NCBI GenBank assembly: GCA_001692895.1
Contig: KV748178.1
Location: 1,412,536-1,476,535, forward strand
Length of the DNA: 64,000 nucleotides
Reading direction: 5' to 3'
From: Cenococcum geophilum 1.58
Lineage: Eukaryota; Ascomycota; Dothideomycetes; Gloniales; Gloniaceae
The position numbers were made by a program, and so were the translations under genes. Positions 1 through 11,379 of this stretch are shown piece by piece. The notes below the pieces were generated by a model. That model had not been told where the DNA came from. It saw only the letters and a list, made by a program, of their open reading frames with translations, and made no database searches. How positions within the stretch are numbered: the first letter of the stretch is position 1; each line of letters opens with the position of its first letter.

Positions 1-430
1 TTTAAGATACAGCTAAAACTAACGAGGTATAGCACCATTTAAGAAGAAAGATAATCTTCTAAAGCTAGAACTACTAAGTTGGCCCATACTAAGGGATATA
101 CTACCTATGGCTATATTAATAGTAAAGCTAGACCTAAATTAGCTTACTGCCTATAACTAGCTCTACGCCGAATATAAGGGCGATTTACGCGTACACTAGA
201 AGCAAAAACAGGCTATAAACGATATTAATAACTACATTATTTGTACTACATTAGTAGCCTACCTTTTACTTATTAACAGCCTTAGTAGTCGGTTATATTA
301 AATATTTAAGGCGTCTCTACTACTATAGTAGCCACTGCAGTAATAGAGATACCCCGTATTTTAGTAAGTAATTAAGCCCATCTTGTACGAGAATCTTATA
401 CTTCTTAGTACTTACTAAATTATATACTTA
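1..430 (+). pseudogene. RIP-degraded possible retrotransposon gag-like relic
   Basis: The stretch is AT-rich and full of TA dinucleotides and stop codons. Read on the + strand with TAG/TAA treated as mutated Gln/Trp codons, it gives a helical, Gln/Leu-rich protein resembling the N-terminal part of fungal Copia Gag (residues like QAINDINNYI and LINSLSSRLYQIFKA). This is a weak resemblance from memory. No intact ORF, LTR or target duplication was found, and the element runs off the left edge. Confidence 0.25.
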
Positions 431-435
431 CAGGG

Positions 436-1166
436 CCTCCTCCCGTCTATAAATACTCCCTCCTTTATACCTTCCTTTCTTCTTTTCTTCTTCCTTATAA
501 GAGCTAGAGGTACTCTAATACTCCTCCCTAGTCCTTACTAAGGGATTTATTAGTTAATATAGCGATATAGATAGTATCTAACGAGGAGACGGGTAAGAGA
601 GGAGATAGGAAGGACGGAGGGGCGTCTAGTAGGTGTTAGTTAAATAATGTTAATGTCTATATTATAGCTACCTAATCTCCTATTTATAGGCCTCCTCCTA
701 TCTATAAATACTTTCTCCTCTACACCTTCCTCTCTTCTTTTTTCTTCTTTCTTATAAGAGCTAGAGGCGCTCTAATACCCCTCCCCAATCCCTATTAAGG
801 GATTTATTGGTTAATATAGCAATATAGACAGCATCTAACGAGGAGACAGGTAAGAGAGAAGACAGGAAGGACAGAGGGGCGTCCAGTAGGTGTTAGTTAA
901 GTAATGTTAATATCTATATTATAGCTGCCTAATCTCCCGTTTATAGGCCTCCTCCCATCTATAAATACTCCCTCCTCTATACCTTCCTCTCTTCTTCTTT
1001 TTTCTTCCTTATAAGAGCTAGAGGCGCTCTAATACCCCTCCCTAGTCTCTATTAAGGGATCTATTAGTTAATATAGCGATATAAATAGTATTAGATAAGG
1101 AGACGGGTAAGAGAGGAGATAGGAAGGACGGAGGAACCTCTGGTAGGTGTTAGTTAAGCAATATTA
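436..1166. repeat. Three tandem copies of a ~256-base unit
   Basis: Units begin at about 436, 691 and 948, each opening with CCTCCTCC followed by CTATAAATACT. Each continues through a pyrimidine-rich tract, an AAGAGCTAGAGG motif, AAGGGAT and a GGAAGGACGGAGG motif. Spacings are 255 and 257 bases; the third copy is cut slightly short. Differences between units are mostly C/T or G/A, as expected of RIP. The TATA-like box beside a pyrimidine tract makes a duplicated promoter or LTR fragment possible, but no coding sequence is attached. Confidence 0.85.
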
Positions 1167-2637
1167 ATAGCGGTTTTTATTACCCAAAAATTGCGTTATA
1201 TAATGATATTTGGGAACGCAAATATATACCCCTATCCTATACTCACACCACTACTAAATATTCTAGATTTTGTACTCGGAGCTACTTATAATAGGTATTT
1301 CTAGAAAATCTGCCAGTTTAAAGCTCTACAATTAAACGTTATTAACGTTTTATATAGGGGTTGTCAATTAAGCTCCCGGGACACAATTTTTAAAGTTTAA
1401 CACTATACTAATATTACGACCTTCTTATAGTGACCGAGCCACCCCCAATCTCCTCCCCCTCCTCCCCCCTCCCATTACTCGGCGCTGAGCTATTACATCA
1501 TCGCTAAGCCATCGTGTCATTATACGTCCAAACTGGGTGGGTAATAATGTAGTTACTTAATTATATTAGACGTCTCTATATATAGTTATATCTCTTCCTA
1601 TACGCGTATTTAATTAAGTTAGGGTAGTAAACTTACTTTAATTCCAGCTATACGGCGATTTAGTTATTAGGCATTAAAAATATTTAGTATATAAATCTTT
1701 AAATTGGAATTATAATCTACTATATTAGATCCTACGTAGAGGGCTCTATATTAAAGCTCTGCAGTCTAAATATATACTAGATTCGTGACCAATATAATCC
1801 TTAAGCCTAGCTTAAGTAGGGCGCCTTGGTTATTGTAGTAGATCCTTACCTAGCAGTAACTAAGGCGCTTTAATCTTACTACTACTTCTAAATTAAGCAA
1901 AAGCTCTATATAGGGGGGTCCCAGGGGGTCTCCCTTTAGAAAACCTTATCTCTATATATATTAATTAAAGTCTATATAATAAAGCTCTAAAATTAATTGG
2001 CTTATTACTTATAAACTCGGGTCAAAATTTACGTTGGGGGATCAACGTTCCGCATGTTATCCCTCCTTCTAGAGAGGCGTGATATTGTTTAACTCCTCGG
2101 AGAATCGGGAATCAAAAGAATCGGCGACTCGGCCTAAGGCGGCGGAAGCTAAGCCAAGATGGCTTACTCGGGATTTTGCCTTGTTCTCTAAGAAGTCATG
2201 GATTCGTACAGATAGCAGAAGGATACTGTAGCTTGGCGAAAGAGGTTGGAGAAGTATGGGCTGTTTGACCACAGAAGGTCCAAAGCTTTTATTCGGTGAG
2301 GCTCAGCCCCAGCCACAAAGTATGTGGCTTCGCCAGTAAACCACCTTACCATTCAAACCTCTCGAGGAAAGTGGCATTAGATTTGCCCTATGAAATGATT
2401 TGAATGCTTACGAAGGCCGCATTTGTGATAGTCGTGACACTTTACCCTTTTTTGGTTGGGGTGCTGCACTTCCCCGCCTGCGTCATTACAACGATTGCTA
2501 AGGCGATCAAATAGCCTATCAATAAATTGATAGATAGGCTACCCAGCGTCAATTGCTGCTTTCTCTTTCTCATTCTACGGATGAACCTCATTGACGAACT
2601 TTGATCTCTTCAGTTTCTCAAAATACTTTCAGACATT
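1167..2637. other. AT-rich repeat DNA, then the GST upstream region
   Basis: Up to about 2040 this is RIP-like AT-rich DNA with a small unmutated CT-rich patch near 1440-1530. From about 2050 composition becomes balanced, and this part probably holds the promoter of the GST gene. An imperfect inverted repeat (TAGCCTATCA ... TGATAGATAGGCTA) lies at about 2511-2541, roughly 100 bases before the GST start. No convincing gene is seen. Confidence 0.5.
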
Positions 2638-3625
2638 ATGTCTCAGCAGAAGCAATCTCACCCAGATTCAAACCTCCACCCTGAGGCCACCGGGCTTGCA
2701 TCTCAAACCGTTCAGGTGCTAATTGCTCTCGTTTCTAAATTTTGAATATGCCCGAAACAACGAACTAACCCTGGTATTAACCAGGCTCATGCTGCTGAGC
2801 ACTCCTTGAAGCTCTACGCAGGCTGGTTCTGCCCCTTCGTGCAGCGAGTCTGGCTCGTGCTCGAAGAAAAGAAGATCCCCATACCAATATATCGAAGGTA
2901 CTTCCGCGCCTCTCTTGCTTTTCGCGGCGCCCCCCCCTTACCCATCCTCAAACCAATACATTTTAACCTCACAATCAGTAAACCCCTACCGTAAACCCAA
3001 ATCGCTGCTGGACCTGAACCCGCGCGGCCTCGTCCCGACGCTGCAATACCACAACAAACCGCTGTACGAGAGCACCGTGCTATGCGAGTTTCTAGAAGAA
3101 GCGTACGCGGACCACACGCCGCGGCTGCAGCCCGCCGACCCGTACGAGCGCGCGCGCACGCGCATCTGGACCGACTTCGTCACCAGCCGCATCATCCCGG
3201 CCTTCCACCGCTTCCTGCAGTACCAGCCGGCGCGCGACGGCGCCGAAGGGCTGCAGAGGGCGCGCGAGGAGTTCCTTGGCTACCTGAAGGAATTCACGGT
3301 CGAGATGGACGCGGAAGGCCCGTATTTCCTCGGTGGGGAGCTGTCGCTGATCGATATCGCGATCGCGCCGTGGGCGGTGCGGCTGTGGGTGTTTGATCAC
3401 TTCAAGGAGGGTGGGTTGGGGGTGCCTGAGGAGGGGAAGGGCGGCGAGGATGAGAAGGCCTGGGCGAGGTGGCGGAAGTGGTTGGCTGCTGTCGAGAGTA
3501 GGAAGAGCTTGAAGGAGACGACGAGCGATAGGGAGCACTATTTACCGATTTATCAGAGGTATGCGGATGATGTGGCACAGTCGGAGTTGGCGAAGGCTAC
3601 GAGGTCAGGTAGAGGTGTTCCGTGA
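2638..3625 (+). CDS. Omega-like glutathione S-transferase, with a one-base frameshift
   Basis: Exons 2638-2715, 2785-2897 and 2979-3625 would encode about 278 residues. The N-terminal thioredoxin-fold part carries GWFCPFVQR, with the catalytic Cys typical of omega/dehydroascorbate-reductase-like GSTs, followed by NPRGLVPTL and the glutathione-contacting YEST motif. The all-helical C-terminal domain contains SLIDIAIAPW. Expected role: cytosolic glutathione-dependent thiol transfer or reduction. Exon 2 changes frame at CCCC (2877-2880). With three C's the reading is IPYQYIE, and it joins across the GTACTT...CAG intron to VNPYRKP, exactly the family pattern. With four C's no intron choice I could find restores the frame. 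This is either a real disabling insertion or a homopolymer sequencing error. The start ATG lies just before intron 1 and gives a short unstructured leader. The first intron has an unusual GTGCTA donor. Confidence 0.8.
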
Positions 3626-5399
3626 AGAAACTGAGGTAAGAAAACATGACCTGGAGTTCCTGAAGAGGGAATTTGACTCAGAAGTGCTGTAGGGAGTGAA
3701 GGGTATGATCTCTTATTCCTCGGTCAGAAACTGTTCGCTTTCCTCTAGGGTGGTCATGCACCCTTAGCTTTAATACGTGTTGGCTTTCAATGCATTTAAG
3801 TATTGTGCAATTCACTAGCTCTCTTCACGTAGGACCATAGGTGATGGAGAACAACGGGTCCCGTCCGCTCCCCGATATTTAAGCCATCAACCGGCAGATC
3901 AGTAGTTAGGTGGGTGACCACTAGCGAATCCCTGCTGTTCTACGTTTTTGGTATTTTTTTTGCCCGTGTATTGTGAGTGAGAGGGAGAATAGACGCTTAA
4001 GGGGATTCAATTGCAAGTTTTGGCTCTAGATTGGTTTGATTCTGATTCTGACAATCGTTTAGTTAGACCCCTTAGACTTAGAACCTAGCCACAAAATTAT
4101 TATTATTCTTTTTACCACCCGAAAAATACGCTATAACTTGGCACTCTTAACTATATTAAGTAGTTCAAATAGAGCTCTTGGCGTTATTTTAATATGGAGC
4201 TTAAAACTCCACATTTAGATTCCATTTTAATCTAAAGCATACGGCCATGCTACTGACGCGTGCCAAATTAGGAAGGAACGCGTTCTTTCTGCCGGACTTT
4301 CAGTTCAGAATCATTCTGACGGGTTTGCAACCGAACAGTCCCTAATAAATTTTTTGGTGTGTTCTAAATGTGGCCTAGCGTTAGAATTAGCATCAATTAT
4401 AACTCTCGCGGGTGATCTCTAGCTTAGCATTTGGCAAATCTTTCGCGCCCTTCCTACCCCAATGCAGATAAAAGGCAGCCTGCACATAGAATGTAAAGAA
4501 ATTAGCATTCTAGACTTCTCGTACAGCCTTCTCCTGAAAATGGACGTTCAACGATGGTTACGGGGATTTTGGAGAGATGATTACTGGCATTCATTTGGGT
4601 CAGCTGGCTACTATCATCTCCGAACCTAGCCTGAGGCTAAATGGCTCGCATGCTTGTGCACGGCAGTTGCTAGGCGAAGCTAAATCGGGAAAAGCACCAA
4701 TATACTGAGATGGAAGTCCGCCTTCATTGGTGTTGAGCATCCTTCGTCTCTTTGATGGCTCGCAATCATGCGGCGATTATGTTGAGACAACGACGATATG
4801 AATGCAGCTCGTTAGCCATACACCTCTTGCCTAGACTGGAGCTGAACATTTTTAGTTTGGAGGGTGCCACGTGCTATCTCCGAGTAATGGATAGCCACAT
4901 ACGCGAGGGCATTCATAGACGCGCACAATTCTCCTCTTCGATGCAGAAATTTACGAAGTGAGCTTCTTAATAAGTCACACCAGCATCACCAGATCTGGCG
5001 TGATTTGGCCGATTGGGTAAGGCTACTCTGATGGCTTGTGAATCATTCGAGCTGGGTGTTTAGAGCGCGTTCGCTTCTCCATGTTGTTTGATTGGGCTCC
5101 AGCGAGACGTTTGAGAATTCGGGGGTTCAGCCCAAAACATGCAGATCTGGGGTAAATGGTACCGAGGCCATGTGGAAGTTTAGTGTACTTTGATGTTAAA
5201 CTCCATTTGCGGACGGCTGCTAAAGGAGTGTCACTATCCGAGGAGCAGATTCAGCCGTCTGTGCTGACGGAAGTGGCGAGGAATACGAAAGGTCACAGCG
5301 CTAGCAGTCTTACTAGTGTAGTGGTAAGCGTAGCAACCCTTATCTCATGAATCAGACGCTCCGCAGAAGATTTGTTCCGTGACACGGGATAACGCATGG
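3626..5399. other. Intergenic, no gene recognised
   Basis: Balanced to AT-leaning sequence with only short ORFs (for example 4752-4961 and 5156-5350) that have no recognisable protein features. It includes the GST 3' region and the approach to the RIP block. Nothing else could be supported. Confidence 0.5.
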
Positions 5400-5404
5400 A
5401 CCCT

Positions 5405-6068
5405 CTAAAACTCCTGCAAACTCCTGAGCCAATCATAATAGCGCCCTAACTCCTGCCAACTCCTACCAACTCCTGGACCAATTAGAACAGTGCACTAGTG
5501 TTAACCCCCTGCGCACCCCTGTTACCCAATAAAATCTTCTGTGGAGTATCTGAGAGCTTATAGGCCTCGCTTTAGTAGTAACTTAGAATTTTAGATTATG
5601 TATTTTAACTTTAACTAGCTCTACAGAAACCCTATTAACGGTTATTAATACTTTATTTAATGTATTTAGATCTTTAGGTAATAAGCTCTAATTCTATATA
5701 TGTAAAAGCTAATTATAATACGGTTAGAGGTATAAGATATAGCGCGTAAAACCTTAAGCGCATTTTTAAACGGAATCTTTATACCACCTATAGACTGTTC
5801 TACCTACCACTACCTATACCACAGCCATATTATATCTACTTTTGTTACTAGTTAAGTCCTATAACCTTTTATAAACTTCTATGAACTTCTATAAACTCCT
5901 AGGCCAATTAGATCGCTTATATATAGGACCTTAGGGCGCGTCTGGCGTTACTCCTCTGTATATACTACCTGTTACCAATTAGAGCACAGCCAATTTATAT
6001 TCTTTTTAACTCCTATAAACTCCTGTAAACTTCTGTAAACTCTTATAAACTCCTAAGCTAATTAGATG
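5405..6068 (+). repeat. ACTCCT repeat blocks, forward orientation
   Basis: Four blocks (about 5408-5448, 5449-5490, 5866-5916, 6007-6068) consist of runs of a 10-base unit of the form AACTCCTRYA. Each run ends in ACTCCT then GRGCCAATTAGA-like sequence. All blocks left of the helicase relic read in this direction; all blocks to its right (8915, 10606, 10717, 18908, 20037, 20088) are the reverse complement. The arrangement resembles subterminal inverted arrays of a mobile element. Confidence 0.75.
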
Positions 6069-6249
6069 CCTAAACTAAATCGCGATTGTAGGAAGAAATA
6101 GTATAAGGGTTAGCAAAAGACCGGGGCGGGCCAGCTAGAGGTTCGTTTACGCCTAACACTATAACTAAGTTGTATTATAGTAATTAGTTTAATAGACCTA
6201 GAAGAATTGCCATCTATTATTAAGGAAGCTTGGCGTAAGGAAAATGTTC

Positions 6250-8900
6250 TATTATAGATGGCCGTTTTAGAAGTATATCTTTAATAAATACTCTAGTATA
6301 TAAACCTAGGAGGCCGCCCTTAAACTCCTTATTTTAAATAGGTGCGCACCTTAAGACGTCTAATATTTAGTTTTGGTAATATACTTCTTATTACACGCAC
6401 GGGTTTTGGAAAAAGTTTTATTTTTTATACTTTTTTAATCTTAACGGGTAAGATTACTATTTAGTTAATCCTACTAAGCAAGCTTAGTAATAAATAGTTG
6501 GATAATATCTGGAAGCTTAATGGTTCTAATTTATATCTTATTACTACTAAGAGTAGAAGTATAGATAAGGCGCTAATTGCAAAAATAAAGGATGGTGTAT
6601 ATATATATGTACTCCTTAGTCCTAAGTAGGCCTTATTAAAGTCTTTCTAAAATGCATTAAAGAGCACAGAACTGTAGGCTAGGGTTGGTCTTATTATAAT
6701 TAATAAGTATTATCTAGTAAAGCAATGGGAAACGTTCTAACCGGCGTTTGTAATATTAGGCGAGCTATAGATAATACTTTGTTAGGATATAGTTTGGTTT
6801 AGTTGTTTTACTATGCTTAATAAAGAGGCAGAGCAACTAGTTCTTAGTAATGCCAGTTTTTGCTTCTTAGGTAATCACATATACTAGACTAAGGTTATTA
6901 GGACTTCTATAGATTACCCTAATATCTTAATCTACGTACTGCTACTTTATAAAGTTAAGATAGATTTATAGGAGGCACTATACTTCTTATTAGATATATA
7001 TATAACTCTAAATACCGCCGTCCCGGAGTAAATACTAAAGATAATTATTTTTATAGATGGTCGTGGGTCCGTCTAAGAGGCAGTAACATACCTCCGAAAA
7101 GTACTTCTTATAAAGACTTTAACCTTTACACCTAATAAACAGTATACTACTAATGCCGATAGTAAAGCCTGTTGCGTAACTAATGTAGTCTAGGTATATA
7201 CTGCATATATTTAAGAATATAATTATACTACTTGATATAAAGAATTTAAAAAATCCTCCTTAGCTATAAGAATTATGGTGGCGACAACCTCTCTTAGTAT
7301 AGGTATTAATGTTATAGATATTAAACGGGTAATAATTTAGAAATTTCTAATTACAGAAAGTCTTATAGATCTATAGTAGCGTCTTAGTTGTGGTAAACAG
7401 GGCTACCTTTAAACTAGTAAAGGTTATATATTTCTACTATATTAGGCCTTTAATATAAAAGGCGTTAATAAACCAGAGGTTAAATAGCCACAATTATAAC
7501 TAGACGTACCTTAGAAGACCACTTATAGGTTATATTAGAATTAACTACTAGCTAATTAAGTAATAGCATGTAGCTAACTAGCTAATGGCTATACGCCTAG
7601 CGACGTAAGTAATATGGAAAGTGCAGCTTCTTAGATATTAGCTTCCAGCTAGGCTCCTACTCCTATTAATAAAGATATAATAACTAAATTCTAGACTAAG
7701 ATAGAGATGTCTTAACACGCTAAGCTACTAGCTATATAAATAAAAATAATTAACGGTATATGCCATCGGAAGGCCATTTTAACTTACCTCGGTAAGAATA
7801 AGCTATTACTATAAGTTAAGGTTACCCGCGTACCGCCGGATTAATATTGTAATTATTATAACCTAGTATTACTTCTAACTCTTATTTAGGCTCCGGACAT
7901 CCTATAACCCATTACTTAGCTAAGAAGTGGTACTTAACCTTGCTTTGCCCTAACTCTTATTAATAAATAGGTAACTATACAGGTGGAAGCATTATATAGT
8001 AGTATAGATAGACGTTTCCCTATGCCGCTATTTTTATATATAAATACTATGTGCTGTTAGCAGCTTGCGTATATATATAAACTAAGGCCGGGCTTTTAGG
8101 ATATGTTAACCTTTAATTATCTCTGTATTAAGGCTTTTTTACTTTAGATATAGCCTTATAGAGAGAAAGATAGGCAACTATTAGTAGAGTGACTTTAGTA
8201 CTTTATTAAGGAGGTTAATAACTTATAAATAGAAATAAAGGATGTAAGAGATATAAGAAAGTAGCAGCAGCTATAGGAGCTGTAAGACTAGTAGAATCGG
8301 GTATCTAATATAAGTGTATCTAATTATACTACAACTATTTAGAAAAGAGATAATACTCTTACCACCTAGGTCGCAAAAAGAGAGGCATTAAGGGCTGTAT
8401 AAATGCGTGTAATTAAGACAGCTGGAGCAAATAAGAGTATGTTATTGGGTAGAGCAAAAGATAGTATGCCGCCGTTAACCTCACAACTAGGAGAATGGGT
8501 TAATAGTGTTATTACTACGCTAGCATTACTATTACTATTACTAATCTTACCTATACCTAACGGTATATTAGAAGATATTTAGCGTGCTGTAAGATATCTT
8601 AAAGAAGCTCGTATCTTAGGAGCAGATGTTATTAGGTATAGCCCTAATAGTAGCCAGTTAGATATCTAGCAGCTAGTTATTAATATATTAGATACTTAGA
8701 AATTGGCTACTCCTAGTTAAAAAAGATAATAGCAAAGGTATAATAGTATAGAGCCTATGACCCTACTAATATGTTACTTACCGTTAGCAGAAAGAGATCT
8801 AAATATAGGTAAAATACTAACCTTTATACCTATCTTAAAGAGAAGGCGTATAAGGCATATAACCCTAAAGGGAAAAGAGAACTTTTATATAGATATATAG
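6250..8900 (+). pseudogene. RIP-mutated RecQ-like DNA helicase relic
   Basis: Treating TAG/TAA as mutated Gln/Trp codons, the + strand gives an SF2 helicase. Motif I is TGFGKS at 6399-6416. A degraded motif II (III-N-K-Y-Y-LVKQW, from a DECH box) lies near 6690-6727, motif III territory (..F.ML.KEAE) near 6810, and the helicase C-domain ATTSLSIGINV from 7281. A broken arginine-finger motif (QRLSCGKQG in place of QRxGRxGR) is near 7372-7410. The rest to about 8900 is a Gln-rich, probably coiled-coil tail. Such helicases are common in fungal subtelomeric and dispersed repeats. Many in-frame stops and changes to motif II mean it cannot be functional. The exact ends are unknown. Confidence 0.75.
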
Positions 8901-8914
8901 ATATCTAATGGCCT

Positions 8915-8962
8915 AGGAGTTTATAGGAGTTTATACGCGGTTCTAATTAGCCCAGGAGTTTA
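8915..8962 (-). repeat. ACTCCT repeat block, reverse orientation
   Basis: The sequence GGAGTTTATAGGAGTTTA, then TCTAATTAGCCCAGGAGTTT, is the reverse complement of the blocks at 5405-6068. It closes the right side of the helicase relic. Confidence 0.7.
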
Positions 8963-9700
8963 AAATAGTTTAGAAAATTAAGAATATTAAAGTGAATATA
9001 AATTAAAATTCTAATTTCGTTTAAATCTTTAACCTTAAAATTCTTCTTTATACTTACATCTATTAACCATCTCCTATTAAAGTTTTTTTTTTTAAATAAA
9101 AAGCTTATAAAATGTCTCCTCCTACTCTCTAGGTGCGTACGCACCCCCCTAACGTCCTCCTTAATAAGGAGAGAACACTACGGGCTGTGGCCCTCCTTTA
9201 TTATTACTAGCTTCGGTCTAGTAGAATTTATATTAAGATATGGTTAGTATTAGAACTTTAACTATTAGCTATAAGATATAACTAACTGGTTTTAATAGGC
9301 GCCCTCACCCTTACCGCCACCCTCTCCTCCTAGCAGTAGCAGCGGTAGTAGCAATAGTAATAGTAGCAGCAGCAGCGACAGCATTACTACTACCACTACC
9401 ACCGCTGCTAGTACTGCTGCCGCCGCCGCCTTCCGCCGCCGCTAATAATAATAATAATAACAATAACGACAATGAGGATAAATGGTTTGGCGGTAGGGAG
9501 TTAAAAGAGAAGCCGTAAGTATTAATAACTATATAGTATATACTTAGCTTATATATGTTTATAAACCACCACTATTACTATTACCGGCCCCAACCCTAAC
9601 CCTAGCTCTAGCTCTAGCTCTAGCTCCCGCTCTAGCTTCTGCTCTAGCCCTTTCTACCCTTACCCTTCCCGCCCTTACTGCTGCCGGGTTTACCCTTACC
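8963..9700. repeat. AT-rich DNA with trinucleotide and hexanucleotide tracts
   Basis: Low-complexity AGY/CCN trinucleotide runs occupy about 9330-9475, including AATAATAATAAT and GCCGCCGCC. A CTAGCT hexanucleotide run lies at about 9600-9650 and is preceded by CCCTAACCCTAG. Elsewhere the sequence is RIP-like with no gene. Confidence 0.7.
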
Positions 9701-10220
9701 TAGCGCGCCAACCCTATCCGCTTGCTGTGGGCTTAGGCCCCCTACGGCAAGACGGCTGCCCTATACGCCCCTACTACCTAAGGCAAATAGTGGTCGTAAT
9801 TAGTGGCGGGGTTGGCGGCTATAGGGCTAAATAAACAGAGAGACTAGGGCTATATTAGCCGGATAATAGAGATAGAGTTAGGGGTAGAGTTAATAGGTAG
9901 TAATTAATACACTACCTACCAAGCCTTAGGCGAGGAGTGTTAGGTATACTCTAAAAAGGGTGTATAGCAGGTAAAAAGGCCTAGAGATACCTGCGCTCGC
10001 TACTAAGTGGCGGCCTATTTTGGCAGATATAGCCTCTTAAAGCGTAAGCGTAAGGACCCTAAGGATCCCTTACCCCTACCTCCTAGGCTAAGGTTTTTGG
10101 CGGCGTATAAGCCGTCTAGTGGTCCACCACTAGGTCCTAGTAGTAGTAGTATTATAGCGTAAAAGGGGGGCAAAGGTAGAGGGAGAAGGGGGGGGTTAGC
10201 GTTACTTTCCGGCACTCTAG
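9701..10220 (+). pseudogene. Degraded coding relic, Cys/Lys/Pro-rich, unidentified
   Basis: The + strand can be read, with stops, as a basic protein containing Cys pairs (EECQVYSKKGVQQV, then DTCARY) and a KRKRKDPKDPLPLPP segment. The family is not recognised. GC content is higher here than in the surrounding block, so it may be a non-autonomous or captured gene fragment. The opposite-strand ORF at 10015-10215 is probably a shadow. Confidence 0.25.
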
Positions 10221-10251
10221 TACGCTAAAGTAGCGGCTTTTATAGCATGTT

Positions 10252-10433
10252 CTTTATAGGTAAGCTTTAATCTAGCTATGTTAATTTAAGGGGTAAAACC
10301 TAGATAACAATACTATCTGGTGTGGGCCTAACTATAAGACATCCTTTATAGGCAAGCTTTAATCTAGCTATATTAATCTAAGGGGTAATTTTAAATAACG
10401 GCACTATTTAATACGGGCCTAACTACAAGGCGT
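10252..10433. repeat. Two tandem copies of a 91-base unit
   Basis: Units start at 10252 and 10343 with CTTTATAGGYAAGCTTTAAT and share TCTAGCTAT.TTAAT.TAAGGGGTAA and GGGCCTAACTA. Differences are mainly C/T and G/A. Confidence 0.8.
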
Positions 10434-10605
10434 TATAGAAGCCCTAGAGTTACCCAGTAGGTAGTATAGGTAGATAGTAGTTAAATACAGTTACTAGGTT
10501 CTGTTATTGCCTTATATATAAAAGTTCGTGTAAAAGTTTATATAAAAGTTCAATATATAAGTTCGTGTAGATTAATTAGCCTAGTTAAACAGAAATATAG
10601 GCATC

Positions 10606-10790
10606 TAATTAGCTTAGGAGTTTGTAGGAGTTTATAGGAGTTTAAAAATTAGATAAATTTAGCCTAAGAAAGTTATTGCCAGTATACTAGTTTAGAGCAT
10701 TAATAAACGCAGGTATTTAATTGGTCTAGGAGTTTATAGGAGTTTACAGGAGTTTATAGGAGTTTGCAAAAGTTTACAAAAGTCTAAAGA
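10606..10790 (-). repeat. ACTCCT repeat blocks, reverse orientation
   Basis: Two blocks (about 10606-10640 and 10717-10790) show TCTAATTAGCTTAGGAGTTT or TTGGTCTAGGAGTTT followed by repeated RTAGGAGTTT units. They are opposite in direction to the arrays at 5405-6068. The second has four to five units, the longest run in the window. Confidence 0.75.
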
Positions 10791-10921
10791 TTAGTTAGCT
10801 ACTACAATTCCTATAAGGTTAATTGTGTCAATTATTATAAGGTTAATTATTGGATTAATAACCCTATCCAACCCCTCCCTAATTTGGTCTATATAGTCTT
10901 CTATATTAGCAAATCTATTAG

Positions 10922-11165
10922 TGTTCGTACTAACTTAATAGCACGAGTGAGTCGTATCCACGGGCACGAAATACATGTAGTATCGTATGCTTGTTTAGAT
11001 GGTAACTGTCAATTGTATAAAGCAGACTACGTGGTCTATATACTGATGCGCCTCCCCCCTGATTAGTTAGTGCTTTATAAGTGCACCAGACGCGTAAGCG
11101 AGTGGTTAGTGCACTGGACGCGTAAACGCGTACGCGGTTGGTACAGTAGGTGCTGTAATTATACA
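10922..11165 (-). repeat. Copia LTR (3' LTR in element orientation)
   Basis: Starts TGTTCGTACTAACTT and ends TAATTATACA. It differs from the partner at 16915-17158 mostly by transitions, as expected after RIP. It carries a pair of similar GCACYRGACGCGTAARCG segments near 11080-11130. Confidence 0.93.
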
Positions 11166-11350
11166 CTAGCGGTACTTAAAAAATAAAACCACCTATATAC
11201 AGCCTCCGTAATTGCTTTAATAGAACCGTAAAACACAAAAGAAAATACATAAGAAATCTCCCCCAAGGTGCTGTCTAGGCTGCTTTCCAAACGGGTCATA
11301 AGTCGGATCCTTAAGGGCCGCTAAGGCGCTAGTGCTAAGCGAGCTAATGG

Positions 11351-11379
11351 CGATTTTCTATCCCGGGGATAGAAAATCG
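11351..11379. repeat. Near-perfect 29-base palindrome inside the Copia element
   Basis: Arms CGATTTTCTATCCC and GGGATAGAAAATCG (14 bases each) are separated by one G. It lies about 185 bases inside the left LTR, in the 3' non-coding part of the element. It has stayed intact in an otherwise mutated region. It could form a hairpin in element RNA; its role is unknown. Confidence 0.85.
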
